Made by a program: the position numbers and the translations under genes. A DNA stretch of 64,000 nt from the NCBI RefSeq assembly GCF_001610895.1, contig NZ_CP011273.1, forward strand, positions 4,402,001-4,466,000, read 5' to 3'. Under the pieces are notes generated by a model. The model saw nothing but the letters and a program-made list of their open reading frames with translations, ran no database searches and was not told where the DNA came from. Within the stretch, counting starts at the first letter, position 1. Each line of letters begins with the position of its first letter. Shown in pieces: positions 1-11,700 of this stretch. The stretch comes from Planctomyces sp. SH-PL62. GTDB lineage: Bacteria; Planctomycetota; Planctomycetia; Isosphaerales; Isosphaeraceae.

Positions 1-1
1 C

Positions 2-2092
2 GAGAAGGGCGTCTACACCGAGACTCGGGGCAACGTCCCGCCCCTGATCGCGGCTCCCTCGCCCGAGCAGCAGGCGCAGATGAAGGGGCTCGAAGCGGCG
101 ATCGCCGAGGCTGCGGAGGTGGCCCGGAAGGCGGAAGCGGGCCTCGACGCCAAGCAGGCCGCCTGGGAGGAGACCGCGCGCGGCGAAGCCGTCCCGAGCG
201 AGCCGATCGACTGGTCGCTCCGTTTCCCGCTCTCTGGCGACCTGGCGGGGGACGCCCCGGCCGGCGCGACGGCCTCGGGCTCCTTTCAAGGAGAAGGAGA
301 GCCGATCTGGGTCGACGGCCCCATATCGCGCGGCCTGACGCTCGACGGGCGTCCTGAATCGTATGTCGAGGCCGGGCCCGGCCTCCCCCTCGAACCGACC
401 TCGCCTTTCACCTTCGCCATGTGGGTGCGTCCGCTGGGCGACGGAGCCTGCCTGAGCAAGATGGACGAGCAGGCCGCCCATCGGGGTTACGACGTCTGCG
501 TCCTGGAAGGCAAGATCACGGTCCATTTGATCCACTCCTGGCCCGGCGACGCAATCAAGGTCAAGACGAAGGAGCCGCTCCCTCGCGCCCCCTGGTCGCA
601 CGTGGTCGTCGGCTACGATGGCTCGGGCAAGGCGCAGGGAGTGAAGATCCTCGTCGACGGCAAGGCCGCCGCAATCGAGGTCGAGGCCGACGCCCTCAAG
701 AACACCCTCGCCACCGATCAGCCCCTGCGAATCGGCCGACGGACGACGGGCCTGCCGTTCCGGGGCGAGTTGGCCGACGTCCGCTTCTATAACCGGGACC
801 TCTCGGCCGACGAGGTCCGTCGCCTGTTCGAGCGGCCGATCGTCGAGATCGCACGACTCTCCGACGCCGACAGGACCCCGATCCGCAGGGAGGTCCTGGC
901 CCGATACTTCCGCGAAAGCGTGGACCGCGAACTTCCGCCGCTCGCCGCGCGGCTGGCACGGCTCCAGGGCGAGAAGGCGGAGGCCGAGAAGGCGATTCCG
1001 ACGGTGATGATCATGGAGGACGCGGCCGAGCCTCGACCGCTCCACCTGCTCAAGCGCGGCCAGTACGACCAGCCCGAGACGTCGGAGTCGCTGACGGCCG
1101 GCGTCCCCGCATGCCTCCCCCCCCTCCCCTCGGGCGTCGCCCCCGATCGCCTGGCGCTGGCCCGATGGCTGGTCGCCCCGGAGAATCCGCTCACGGCCCG
1201 CGTGACCGTCAACCGGATCTGGCAGCGTCACTTCGGCGAGGGCCTGGTCAAGTCGTCGGAAAACTTCGGACTCCAAAGTGAGCCTCCGACGCACCCCATG
1301 CTCCTGGATTGGCTGGCGACGGAACTGGTCCGCGGGGGCTGGGATCTCAAACACCTGCACCGGCTGATCGTCACGAGCGCCGCTTACCGGCAGTCGTCCC
1401 GGGTGCCGGCCGAGCTGGTTCAGCGCGACCCGGAGAATCGACTCCTCGCCCGCGGCCCGCGATTCCGACTGGGCGCGGAAGCGGTCCGCGATAACGTGCT
1501 GGCGATCTCGGGCTTGCTCGCCTCGCGATTCGGCGGCCCATCCGACAAGCCGTACCAGCCCGCCGGGCTGTGGGAGGAACTGGCCGGAGGCGCGGGAGAA
1601 GGCCCCTACATCCAGGACAAGGGGGAGGGACTCTACCGTCGCAGCCTCTACATCTACCGGAAGCGGACGGTCCCCCACCCCGTCATGGCCACCTTCGACG
1701 CTCCCAGCCGTGAGATCTGCCAGGTCAAGCGGGATCGGACCAATACGCCCCTGCAGGCGCTGGAGCTGCTCAACGACGTGGTCTACGTCGAGGCCGCGCG
1801 GAGCCTGGCCACCCTGATGCTCGAGAAGGGGGGATCGACGCCGGAGGACCGCATCGCCTACGCCTTCCGACGCGCGACCGCGAGGGAACCGAACCAGAAC
1901 GAACGCCGCGTTCTGCTGGCCGGTCTGGAGCATTATCTGGAAGCGTTCCGCGCCGAGCCCGAAGCGGCGAAAGCCCTGATCGGTCAGGGTGAGCGCCCCA
2001 TCCCCGCGAACCTGGAGCCGGTCGAGCTGGCGGCCTACTCCGCGACCGCCGGCGTCATCCTGAACCTGGACGAGACGATCACGCTCGAATGA
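2..2092 (+). CDS. DUF1549/DUF1553 (PSD1-type) protein with LamG-like insert, 5' truncated by window edge
   Basis: The reading frame is open from base 2, so the gene begins upstream of the window and only its C-terminal part is seen. Just after the edge is the [11 protein letters not shown] segment that precedes the variable domain in planctomycete PSCyt1/PSD1 proteins. Roughly 95-260 codons in, a beta-rich stretch with FTFAMWVRP and LRIGRR...[11 protein letters not shown] resembles a LamG/concanavalin-like jelly roll, the usual insert of this family. From about base 1150, [18 protein letters not shown] followed by [13 protein letters not shown] is the DUF1553 signature. These proteins are normally exported multidomain cytochrome-c-like proteins of unknown biochemistry; no CxxCH lies in the visible part. 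The stop overlaps the next ORF, the usual PSD1-DUF1501 pairing. Confidence 0.9.
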   Translation, partial: EKGVYTETRGNVPPLIAAPSPEQQAQMKGLEAAIAEAAEVARKAEAGLDAKQAAWEETARGEAVPSEPIDWSLRFPLSGDLAGDAPAGATASGSFQGEGEPIWVDGPISRGLTLDGRPESYVEAGPGLPLEPTSPFTFAMWVRPLGDGACLSKMDEQAAHRGYDVCVLEGKITVHLIHSWPGDAIKVKTKEPLPRAPWSHVVVGYDGSGKAQGVKILVDGKAAAIEVEADALKNTLATDQPLRIGRRTTGLPFRGELADVRFYNRDLSADEVRRLFERPIVEIARLSDADRTPIRREVLARYFRESVDRELPPLAARLARLQGEKAEAEKAIPTVMIMEDAAEPRPLHLLKRGQYDQPETSESLTAGVPACLPPLPSGVAPDRLALARWLVAPENPLTARVTVNRIWQRHFGEGLVKSSENFGLQSEPPTHPMLLDWLATELVRGGWDLKHLHRLIVTSAAYRQSSRVPAELVQRDPENRLLARGPRFRLGAEAVRDNVLAISGLLASRFGGPSDKPYQPAGLWEELAGGAGEGPYIQDKGEGLYRRSLYIYRKRTVPHPVMATFDAPSREICQVKRDRTNTPLQALELLNDVVYVEAARSLATLMLEKGGSTPEDRIAYAFRRATAREPNQNERRVLLAGLEHYLEAFRAEPEAAKALIGQGERPIPANLEPVELAAYSATAGVILNLDETITLE

Positions 2093-2121
2093 CCGGCGCG
2101 AGCCGCAAGGGAGAACGCCTC

Positions 2122-3576
<1,455 letters not shown>

Positions 3577-3645
3577 TGTCGCGCGGCACCCTCGATCCGG
3601 CTCCATTCAGCCAGATCAGGCTCGATCAAGAAAGTACGGGAAATG

Positions 3646-3690
3646 CCGAGTCAAGTGCTTCTCGCGGCTCGCCGCGAGTGCTAGACTCGG
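3646..3690. promoter_or_regulatory. nested inverted repeat upstream of the DUF1570 gene
   Basis: CCGAGTC (3646-3652) pairs with GACTCGG (3684-3690). Inside it, CTCGCGGC (3661-3668) pairs with GCCGCGAG (3671-3678) across only TC. It lies 54 nt before the proposed ATG and 70 nt after the DUF1501 stop, with no T-run. It could be a weak terminator for the upstream pair, a leader hairpin or a DNA operator; the sequence alone does not decide. Confidence 0.45.
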
Positions 3691-3743
3691 TCTTTCTCAC
3701 TTCGCCGAATTCGTTCAGTCCGCTGATCCGCGAGACGACGGCC

Positions 3744-5741
3744 ATGGAACCCGTTGTGACGACCTGCGACGGTTGCGGTAAGGCCCTCCGCATCCGACGT
3801 CCCGATCTCGAACGCCGGCGCGTCTGCCCGTTCTGCGCCACTCCTCTCTTCGTTCTTGCGAAGCTGGATGAGGCCGTTACGTCGACGTCCCCCGCAGCCG
3901 AACCAGGTCCGACGCCGACATCGCCGGACACCTCGGCGCCTCGCCGCCGGCCCTTGGTCGGCGAACGAGGCCTGTTGGAGCTGACGGCCGTCCTCATATT
4001 CGCCGCCCCGGTCGCCGTTTGGACGATCGCGGCGTGGACCACGGCCGCGTCGGGCGCTTCGGGATGGGCCCCTTCGGCCGCGGAGTCCGTCATCGTCGGC
4101 GAGGGTCGTTCGGGCCGCTCCGAGCCTCGATCCGCCTCGACGCGTACGGACCACGTCCGCAATATGCTGAGGAGCGTCGTCGGAGCCCACGACGGATTCC
4201 CCGTGGTTCCAGCCATCCGACGGGCGGCCGGAATCGCGACGGCTTCCTGGCCGGCCGTCCTGTGCGGTCTGGCCGAGCGTCTGACCACGATCCCGGCCCG
4301 ACAGGCGCACGGTCTGAAACGGCTCGCTGCGCTCGCCGGTGTCGATGGGGCGGCGGGACCTGAAGGCGACCCCCCGGCGCGACCGGCCGCCGGATCGACG
4401 CCGCTGTTGACGCCGCCCGACTTCGGTGCGCCGCCGACGGAAGACCTCGTCGCGTCTTGTCCGGCCCATGATGAGCGCAGGTTCCTGATCCGGACCGAGG
4501 ACGGCCGGCAGGTCGTGGCACGACTCCACGGGCATCATGATGGCAAGTCGGTCCTCATGCTCCCCGACGGCTGGCTCGGAATCCCGTCGATGCTCGTCCC
4601 GACGGAAGAACCCTTCCGGCCGATGACGGCCGACGAGATGGTCACAGGTCTCCAGGCCGGAGCATTCGCCGACTTCGGGCTGCATCGAACCGAGCACTAC
4701 CTGATCCTTTACCAGTCGGCCGACGACGGATTCGCGAAGGCCAACGGAGTCCTCCTGGAAGACCTGTACAGGCGGCTGCTCGAGGCCTTCCGCAAGCACG
4801 AAGTGACCGTGCACGAGGCCGAGTTCCCGATGGTCGCGGTGATTTTCCGCACCGAGGATGAGTTTCGCGCCTATCGGCCCGTGGCCCCCGACGTCCAGGC
4901 TTACTACGAAGTCTCGACGAACCGGATCCTTCTCTACGATCAGCCTTCTCGCGAGCGGATCGAGCCGGAGGTCAACGCCCTGCTCAAGCCCCAGATGGTG
5001 GCCCACGAGGGGACCCATCAGATCCTCCAGAATATCGGCGTCCACCCTCGGCTGAGCAACTGGCCCCTCTGGCTGGTGGAGGGACTGGCCGAATATTGCG
5101 CCACCCCCGCCTCCTCGCGCAAAGGAGCGCCCGCCTGGGACGGCCTGGGCCGTATCAACAATCTCCATATGGCGACCCTCCGCGAGGTGGAGGATCCGGT
5201 TTCGCTATCGATGCGTGGTCAGGACGTGCATACCAAGTCGCTGTTCCGCAAGCCCGGCCAACCGCTGGTCGAGGCGATGATCCGTCGCCACGAGCTGACC
5301 CCCACCGAATATGCGCTGGCCTGGGCGATCACCCATTACCTGGCGATGAAGCGCAGCGACGACTTCACGCGATTCCTGCGAGTCATGGCCGCCGTCCCTC
5401 CTCTCGAACCCCGATCGGCCGACGATCACGTTCGCGACTTCCGCCAGGCGTTCGGCGACGACCTTGGGAAGCTGGACAAGACGATCCACGCCTACCTGAG
5501 CCGACTGACCAAGCAGAAGGGCTACGACCCGATGCCCTACTACGCGGTCCTCTTCGAACAGCCGCTGGCCAATGGGCGGCTTCGACGCGCGGCGATGGTC
5601 AGCCAGTCTCCCCAACTGATCAAACAATGGGTCGACGAGATGTCGAATCCCATCGCCGGTCTCGCATCCTGGCAGGCCACGCCTTTCCCGAGCCGTGGCC
5701 GAGCGACTCTCGCCATCCAGGATTGGATCCGCTCAGAATAA
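3744..5741 (+). CDS. Zinc-ribbon, membrane-anchored DUF1570 protein (gluzincin-like)
   Basis: The frame is open from 3573, but ATG 3744 gives a product starting MEPVVTTCDGCGKAL, whose zinc ribbon (C8, C11, C28, C31) is complete. A hydrophobic segment near residues 77-97 (ELTAVLIFAAPVAVWTIAAW) is a likely single membrane anchor after a Pro-rich linker. The C-terminal half is DUF1570, with a metallopeptidase-like HEGTHQ motif at about residues 421-426 and downstream LVEGLAEY, whose Glu would be the third zinc ligand. Length is about 665 residues. DUF1570 is common in planctomycetes and its substrate is unknown. Zinc peptidase activity is an inference from the HExxH-like motif, which reads HEGTH. 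Confidence 0.85.
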   Translation: MEPVVTTCDGCGKALRIRRPDLERRRVCPFCATPLFVLAKLDEAVTSTSPAAEPGPTPTSPDTSAPRRRPLVGERGLLELTAVLIFAAPVAVWTIAAWTTAASGASGWAPSAAESVIVGEGRSGRSEPRSASTRTDHVRNMLRSVVGAHDGFPVVPAIRRAAGIATASWPAVLCGLAERLTTIPARQAHGLKRLAALAGVDGAAGPEGDPPARPAAGSTPLLTPPDFGAPPTEDLVASCPAHDERRFLIRTEDGRQVVARLHGHHDGKSVLMLPDGWLGIPSMLVPTEEPFRPMTADEMVTGLQAGAFADFGLHRTEHYLILYQSADDGFAKANGVLLEDLYRRLLEAFRKHEVTVHEAEFPMVAVIFRTEDEFRAYRPVAPDVQAYYEVSTNRILLYDQPSRERIEPEVNALLKPQMVAHEGTHQILQNIGVHPRLSNWPLWLVEGLAEYCATPASSRKGAPAWDGLGRINNLHMATLREVEDPVSLSMRGQDVHTKSLFRKPGQPLVEAMIRRHELTPTEYALAWAITHYLAMKRSDDFTRFLRVMAAVPPLEPRSADDHVRDFRQAFGDDLGKLDKTIHAYLSRLTKQKGYDPMPYYAVLFEQPLANGRLRRAAMVSQSPQLIKQWVDEMSNPIAGLASWQATPFPSRGRATLAIQDWIRSE

Positions 5742-5768
5742 GCGATGTGCTGCGTCCACTCGGTCCCT

Positions 5769-5820
5769 ACCGGAATCAACGGCGCAGCAAAAAGCCATCC
5801 AGCCGAGGCTGAATTCCGGT
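5769..5820. repeat. inverted repeat with inner hairpin downstream of the DUF1570 gene
   Basis: ACCGGAAT (5769-5776) is exactly complementary to ATTCCGGT (5813-5820). The loop contains a second small hairpin, CAGCC-GA-GGCTG. It starts 28 nt after the DUF1570 stop. There is no poly-T tract, so intrinsic termination is only a possibility. Confidence 0.4.
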
Positions 5821-5908
5821 CTGACCCTCGTCCGGCCCTCCCGCCGAAGGCCTGACCGCGACGGGAGGGATCATCGACTGAGCGACCCGGGTAATCGGAG
5901 CGAAGGCC

Positions 5909-5937
5909 TCGCCAGTTCGGGCGGTGGGAGTTATACT
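5909..5937 (+). promoter_or_regulatory. candidate sigma70-type promoter for tRNA-Ala
   Basis: TATACT at 5932-5937 matches the -10 consensus in five positions. Seventeen bases upstream is TCGCCA (5909-5914), a four-of-six match to TTGACA. It would start a transcript about 80 nt before the tRNA. No other promoter-like element was seen between the DUF1570 stop and the tRNA. Confidence 0.35.
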
Positions 5938-6023
5938 TCAGACGTGGTGAGCGCACCGTGGCATGCCGGGTCGGAACGACCGGATCTCGTCACGGCCGTA
6001 AACCCAACGTCGAGCGATCCTTC

Positions 6024-6096
6024 GGGGACGTAGCTCAATTGGGAGAGCGCCTGGTTTGCAACCAGGAGGTTGAGGGTTCGATCCCCTTCGTCTCCA
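6024..6096 (+). tRNA. tRNA-Ala (anticodon TGC)
   Basis: A complete 73-nt cloverleaf can be folded. The acceptor GGGGACG pairs with CGTCTCC and carries the G3-U70 wobble pair that identifies alanine tRNAs. The D arm is GCTC...GAGC, the anticodon stem CCTGG/CCAGG encloses the loop TTTGCAA with anticodon TGC, and the T arm is GAGGG-TTCGATC-CCCTT. The discriminator is A. CCA is not encoded (next bases CTT). No integrase or attachment-site duplication is visible next to it. The 240 nt between it and the DUF3500 gene hold nothing I can support. Confidence 0.97.
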
Positions 6097-6339
6097 CTTC
6101 CCCTCTCCGCTCGACGGGGCATTCAAGGTTCGTCTTTCGACGTGCGAAATCGGGTCGGATCGGCGGCCGTTATGAGTCCGCGATCGACACCGTCCCGACG
6201 GGGGTGACCTACCGAGTTTCGGTTGGCGACCCTCTCCGCCGATTGAATCAATGACCGCTTCGCGGCGTCGAGTCGTGGGAGAAGCAAAAGCGAGCGAGCC
6301 GCAGGACGCTCGGGCCGGTCCGGCGGCTCGCCGGGTGCG

Positions 6340-7368
6340 TTACGCCGTGTGGGCCACGTTGAGCCAGGTGTGGACGTGGGGAGCACCGCGGAAGTACCAG
6401 GAGAAGGCGGGCCCCTCCAGCTTCCAGATGTCCCAGACGCCGTCGGCGCCGATGTCGTCTTCCTGGAAGAAGGTGAGGCGGAGCTTGTCGACGCCTCCGC
6501 TTGCTTCGAGGCAGCGACGAACTTCGGCGGCGTCGCACTCGCGGAAATTCACGAGCATCGTCTCGATGAGCTTACGAGTCATGTCCTTCTGCTGCCCGTC
6601 GAGCGTGCCGATCAGGAGGCCGGACTGGTCGAGGCCTTCGCCCTTGAGTCGGACCGTCTCGTAGTCGTCGTCCTCAGCGACTTCCTGAAGCGCCTGCTTG
6701 CGCTGCTTGTCGTCGAGGGTGGAGAAGACCTTGTTGGCCTGCTCAGCCTGGGGCCACCAGACGTTCCCCGTGTGCTTCGCGTCTTCGAAGTCGGTGCCGG
6801 CGGCATGTCCGTAGAAGATCGGACCGCCGAAGGCCGAGCCGATGACGCTGTCGCCGTCGACGCGCAGGGTGTCGTGGCGACCGGTCAGCACCCATTCGAA
6901 GGGCCTCGCGTCCTCCGGTTGGCCGAAGACCGCGACGTGGTAGGCGTCGAAGCCTCCCGCGTCGTCCTTCATCTGCCTCATGAAGCGCTCGTAGCCCTCC
7001 TCGCTCGTCAGGTTCTTCATGATCTCCCGGCAGAGGGCCTGTTGCTCCTTGTCGAGATCGCGGATCGTCGGCTTGACGATACTCCAGTTGTTCTTCACCA
7101 CCGTGCGAAGCGAGTGGTCGAAGGGAAAGCAGATCGTCTCGCGCTGCGACTTGGTGAGCGACTTGTAGAACCGTGCGACGGCGGTCTCGGCGAGGTCGGA
7201 AGGGCTGGGACGGTCCTTCACCGGGTTGGCGTCCGCCGCCGAGGTCACCGCGGCGAGGTTCGGAACCGAGGCCCCAAGGACCCCCGCCCCTAGAGTCCGG
7301 ACGAAGTCGCGACGCGTCCAGGCTTCACAGCAACCGGCATGATCCGTCGGGGGAGTGTCGTTCGCCAT
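6340..7368 (-). CDS. DUF3500 family protein with twin-arginine signal
   Basis: ATG 7368 is chosen over an upstream in-frame ATG because AGGAG (complement of 7377-7381) lies 8 nt before it. The protein begins MANDTPPTD and carries TRRDFVRTLGAGVLGASVP, a clear twin-arginine signal with hydrophobic core. The body matches DUF3500: AVARFYKSLTKSQRETICFPFD near the start, then FDAYHVAVFGQP, FEWVLTGRHDTLRVDGD, GPIFYGH and a C-terminal SWYFRGAPHVHTWLN. It contains many His, Asp and aromatic residues but its biochemical role is unknown. About 342 residues. The next gene (SDR) is in the same orientation, 131 nt upstream. Confidence 0.85.
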   Translation of the reverse strand: MANDTPPTDHAGCCEAWTRRDFVRTLGAGVLGASVPNLAAVTSAADANPVKDRPSPSDLAETAVARFYKSLTKSQRETICFPFDHSLRTVVKNNWSIVKPTIRDLDKEQQALCREIMKNLTSEEGYERFMRQMKDDAGGFDAYHVAVFGQPEDARPFEWVLTGRHDTLRVDGDSVIGSAFGGPIFYGHAAGTDFEDAKHTGNVWWPQAEQANKVFSTLDDKQRKQALQEVAEDDDYETVRLKGEGLDQSGLLIGTLDGQQKDMTRKLIETMLVNFRECDAAEVRRCLEASGGVDKLRLTFFQEDDIGADGVWDIWKLEGPAFSWYFRGAPHVHTWLNVAHTA

Positions 7369-7499
7369 CGCGAGGACTCCTGGGGGAGAGGCGGAGACGG
7401 CATGAGAAGTTTCACAAGTCTCCAACCTAGTGGTGCCTTCCAGTCCGAGTCAACGACGTTCTGGAATGGCAGGCTCTCTTCCGAGGCGACTAGCCTGGG

Positions 7500-8306
7500 T
7501 CACCAATGCATCACGCAGCCCCCGTCCACGTTCACCGTCTGCCCCGTCACCTCGGACGCCCGGTCGGAGGACAGGAAGACGATCATGTCGGCGATGGAAT
7601 CGGGTGACTGCCAACGGCCAAGCGGCACCACTGAGCGGATCTTCCGATCCGACCACTCCTCGTAGCTCAGGCGATCGTGAGCCGGTGTCTGGTCGTGCCA
7701 GGCTTGCCAGACCGAGCGGTTCAACGGCGTCCGGACCATGCCCGGACAGACGGTATTCACGCGGACCCCGTGCGGAGCGAGGTCTTTCGCCAGGCACTGG
7801 GCGAAGTTGATATTGGCCGCCTTCGACGCGCTATACGGCGGGTCGGTCTGTGACCCCATCTGCCCGGCGACCGACGCGACGAAGGTCATGGTGCCCGACC
7901 TTCGGGCGACCATCAGCGGTGCGACGGCGTGCGCGACATGAACCATCCCCATCACGTTCACCCGAATAACCCCTGCCCAGTCCGCGGGTCGGAGGTTGGT
8001 GAAGGGGAAGCCGAACTTCCCTGAGCCGACGGCGGCGGCATGAACGAGGTGGTCGATCGGGCCCAGTTCCCCGATCGTCCGTTCCAGGGCTGCCGCGACC
8101 GCCGATTCGTCTGTCAGGTCCGCCAGAACGTCGATCACACGGACGTGAGACTCAGACTCGATGTCGCGTGCGGCGGCCGTCGAGTCGTAAAGGTCCCAGA
8201 TGGCCACGCGTGATCCCTCGTGAGCGAACGCCCTGGCGGCAGCCAGTCCGATCCCACTCGCTCCACCAGTCACGACGACGACTCGCCCGCCCAATTTCAG
8301 GTCCAT
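7500..8306 (-). CDS. SDR family NAD(P)-dependent oxidoreductase
   Basis: A classical short-chain dehydrogenase/reductase of 268 residues when started at ATG 8306 (MDLKLGGRVVVVTGG). The open frame runs further upstream, but that part is basic and unlike the family. TGGASGIG near residue 13 is the TGxxxGxG dinucleotide loop; D following VAIW suggests NAD preference. The catalytic YSASK is present, with the upstream Ser in FVASVAG and an NVMG motif. The C-terminal MIVFLSSDRASEVTGQTVNVDGG is the standard SDR ending. Substrate cannot be told. It is read in the same direction as the DUF3500 gene and may share a transcript. The ribosome-binding site is weak (GAAAG). Confidence 0.9.
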   Translation of the reverse strand: MDLKLGGRVVVVTGGASGIGLAAARAFAHEGSRVAIWDLYDSTAAARDIESESHVRVIDVLADLTDESAVAAALERTIGELGPIDHLVHAAAVGSGKFGFPFTNLRPADWAGVIRVNVMGMVHVAHAVAPLMVARRSGTMTFVASVAGQMGSQTDPPYSASKAANINFAQCLAKDLAPHGVRVNTVCPGMVRTPLNRSVWQAWHDQTPAHDRLSYEEWSDRKIRSVVPLGRWQSPDSIADMIVFLSSDRASEVTGQTVNVDGGCVMHW

Positions 8307-8787
8307 AAGACTTTCGCCGGAGGATTTCCGATTGATCGTTGCGTGAAGGACACGGCGTCGGCCGGCATCGGGCCGATCCAATCTGGAAATCGTACCGCGG
8401 CCACTCCACCTGGACTTGAGGATTCCGCGACTCGACGACGCCTTTTTCCCAGATCCGCTCGGCAGGGTGCGAGGCATCCCTTCTCTCCTCCACCTCGCTG
8501 CGACCGATGGATCGGGATCGTGAATCGCATCGCCTGACTCGGCACGGGATGTGATAGTGACTTGCCGAGGCCTGTTACGAACAGATCCGCCCTCGCGTCG
8601 ATCAACTTCACGCGATCCGTTGGCCCACCAGAATCCCGAGATTCGCCGTGTCCCGAACGACCCGCACCGTCCTGGCGTACGGACTCACCGGATCTGGAGC
8701 GAACGATCCCAGCGAGTCGAGTTTGACAGGGCTCGATGGTCGGATTGATCTCGGTCCGACTAACTCTCGAAGGTCTTCCAGGAAGGA
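8307..8787. other. intergenic region between divergent genes
   Basis: This stretch separates the leftward SDR gene from the rightward AsmA-like gene and must hold both promoters. I see no convincing -35/-10 pair, RNA gene or repeat. Short open frames here look like GC-driven shadows. Confidence 0.5.
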
Positions 8788-11700
8788 ATGCGCGAGGTCA
8801 TGCAAGATCAAACCGTCGCCGCGAAGCCGCCGAGACGTCTGCGACGTCTTTTGATAGGGGTCGCCCTCCTGTCGATTTCGTTTTTCATCGTGCTCGCGTC
8901 GACGCCGACCTTGCTCAGCACGTCTCCGGCTCGCGGGATCTTGACACGGCAAATCAACAAGAAGTTGCAGCCTGGGAGAATCACCCTGGGCGGGGCGTCG
9001 TTGTCGTGGACTCGCGGGCTCCTTTTCAACGATGTGGCGTTGCTCGACCCGAGCGGTAAGATCGTCGCCACCGCCGAGTCGGTTCGCACCGAGCGAGGTC
9101 TTCTCGCCTTGCTTACCTCTCGGTCGGACTACGGGACGATTTGGATGGCTGGCGCCACCGCCGACATCGAGCGTCGAGCGGATGGCTCCGTCGACGTCCT
9201 CGATGCTCTCGGCGGCTTGACGGGCGCGGACGAGGCCGAATCCCATGCGGGCAACGGTGGGTTCCAGCGCGAGGGAGTAGCTGCGGGAGCGTCTCCAGGG
9301 CTCGCCGTGACCGTCATGGTGGACGGAGGGCGTATACGGATCGCGAGCCCCGAACTCGCCGAACCCATCACAGCAAGCGCTTTCGATGGCCACATTTCGA
9401 TCGTCCCCGGCAAGCCGCTGGCGGCGGAAGCGAAGCTCATCGGAGAAAACTGCGCTCTGGAACTCCACGCCGACTACGCCATGGGCACGGCGTCGGGGAA
9501 CTCCGCCGACCTGAGCTTGAACCTTCAAGGCGCGGACTGGCCCTTGACCGTCCATGAAGCGGGCGTGAGGGCGCAGGGTCGCCTCGTGGGGGGTCTCAAG
9601 GCCGATCGGACCCGAGGACTCTGGTCCGCTCGGGGCGATGCGGTGCTGCGAGGATTCGTCGCCGACGGCCCCGTCCTGGCGGGGGACCGACTGGCGCTTG
9701 ATGCCGTGACGACCGCCTGCGACGTCGAGCAGACGACTTCTGGTTGGTCGATTCGGAAACTCGATTTGAAGTCCTCGATCGGCCAGATGACGGCCGTCGG
9801 TGAGATCCCGGCGGCCGCTGGCACTGTTTCTCGCTTGAAGGGGCACATCGACCTGGCCGAAGCTGCCAGGCTGCTGCCGCATCGGATCCCCTTGCGGCCG
9901 GGCCTCGTGATCGATCAGGGACAGGCCCGGCTGGACGTCGCTTTGAACTTGACCGAAGGCACCGAGCGATTCACCGTATCGGCCGACCTGACTGATCTGG
10001 CGGCGACCCGGGATGGGCGTCCGCTGACCCTTCGCAAGCCTGTTTCGCTCTCAGGTGCCCTGACGCGCGTCGGCGGAGATATCGCCGTCGAATCCTTTGG
10101 TTTGAAGGCGGCGGGCGTCCAGGCCGTGGCGACGGGCGATCTGGAGCATGGGCTGAAGGTCTCGGGAACTATCGACCTCGCCGTCGTTGAGAAGCAGGCC
10201 CGCGAATGGATCGAGGTCGGCGCCCTGTCGCTGGCCGGCAAAGGGAGGATGGCCGCAGATTATCGTCCGGAGGGGGGCCTTTTCAAGGCGCGGCTCGCGG
10301 CAGAGCTCGACGGCTTGAGGATCGCGGGTCTCACTGACGAGCCGATCGATCGCGATCACGTCCGCATTGAAGGGGCCGCCGACGGGCCTCGCGGAGAAAG
10401 CGGCGTCCCGACGAACTGGCGGGCCATTCGCCTGGGCGTGACCGCAGGGGCGACAAGGGCGAACTTGCTCGCCAGGACGACTGGAGGCGTCGCCACCTTC
10501 GATCTCGACGGGTCGACCCCAATTACAACTCCTGCCTCGGCGATCGCATCGGGGAAGGTCACATTGCGTCGGTCGGGGCGTGTACTCGATCTCGATGCCG
10601 TCCACCTTGTCGCGACGCCCACCGATCCGCAGGCCGCTTCCGCCGCAATCGCCCTGACGGCGAAGGGAAGTCTCGATCTTGACGCCGGTCGTCTCGTCCT
10701 CATCCCCGTCGGGCCGCAGCCTTCAGCTGGGATCGCGGTGGGCCCGCAGGGCTTCATGCTGACCGGTGTCGGCAAGCCCGAAAGGCCCATGAATCTGGAC
10801 GCGGTCCTCGTCGGCGAGCTCTCGGCCCTCGATCGGACGTTGGCCTACTGGACGCAGTCGTCCTTGTGGGGCCTGGGCGGGACGTGGTCGGGACGGCTGA
10901 CCGGAACCAGACAGGCCGATGGACGGTTCCAGTTCCAGAGTCGGACGAACTCGCCCAATTTCACGATGACCACCCAGCACGGCCCTGTCGGGGTGACGCT
11001 GGCCGGGACGTACTCCCCGGCCGAGGACATCCTTGATCTCTCGAATTTCGAGCTGGCGACGGCTTACGCCCGACTGGCCGGACGAGGGACCGTCGCCGAG
11101 ATCGGTGCCAGGCGGTTGGCTGACGTGACGGCCCTCGTGGAGCCGCATTGGGAGACGCTTGATCCCCTGGTGGCCGCGGCCGTCGAGCCTGGCGCTCGAA
11201 TTCGTGCGACCGTGAAACCATTTCACCTCAAGGGATCGCTCGCCGCCGGCTCGACCTCCCAGATCCTGAAGGGGATGGAAGGCGCACTGGCGGTCGACCT
11301 CGCATCGGCCCAGACTTTCGGGATGCAGGTCGGACCCACTCCGGTCGTCTTGAGAATGGGCGGCGGTCGAGCGGTCTTCGACCCCGTTTCGACCACGATC
11401 AACAACGGAGAGATGGAGATGTCCGCCCAACTGGGCCTCGACGACCCGGCCTCGATTTGGCTCCTGGTTGCCGAGGGGAGCAAGATCGACGGTGCGTCGA
11501 TCAACAAGGCGGTCTCGGACGACGTCCTCTCCTACATCGCCCCGGTGCTCGACAAGGCCGGCGATATCTCCGGCAAGGTCTCACTGACGGTCGTCGGGGC
11601 TTCGATCCCGCTGACCGGCGCAGGCGCCCTCCGCGTCGACGGGCAACTCGTCTTCGACGACGTCGCCTTCCAGCCCGGACCACTCGCGAGTGAGCTCGTC

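Noticed and set aside
5936-6254. Several small frames across the tRNA region
   Set aside because: They run through the tRNA itself and have no coding evidence.
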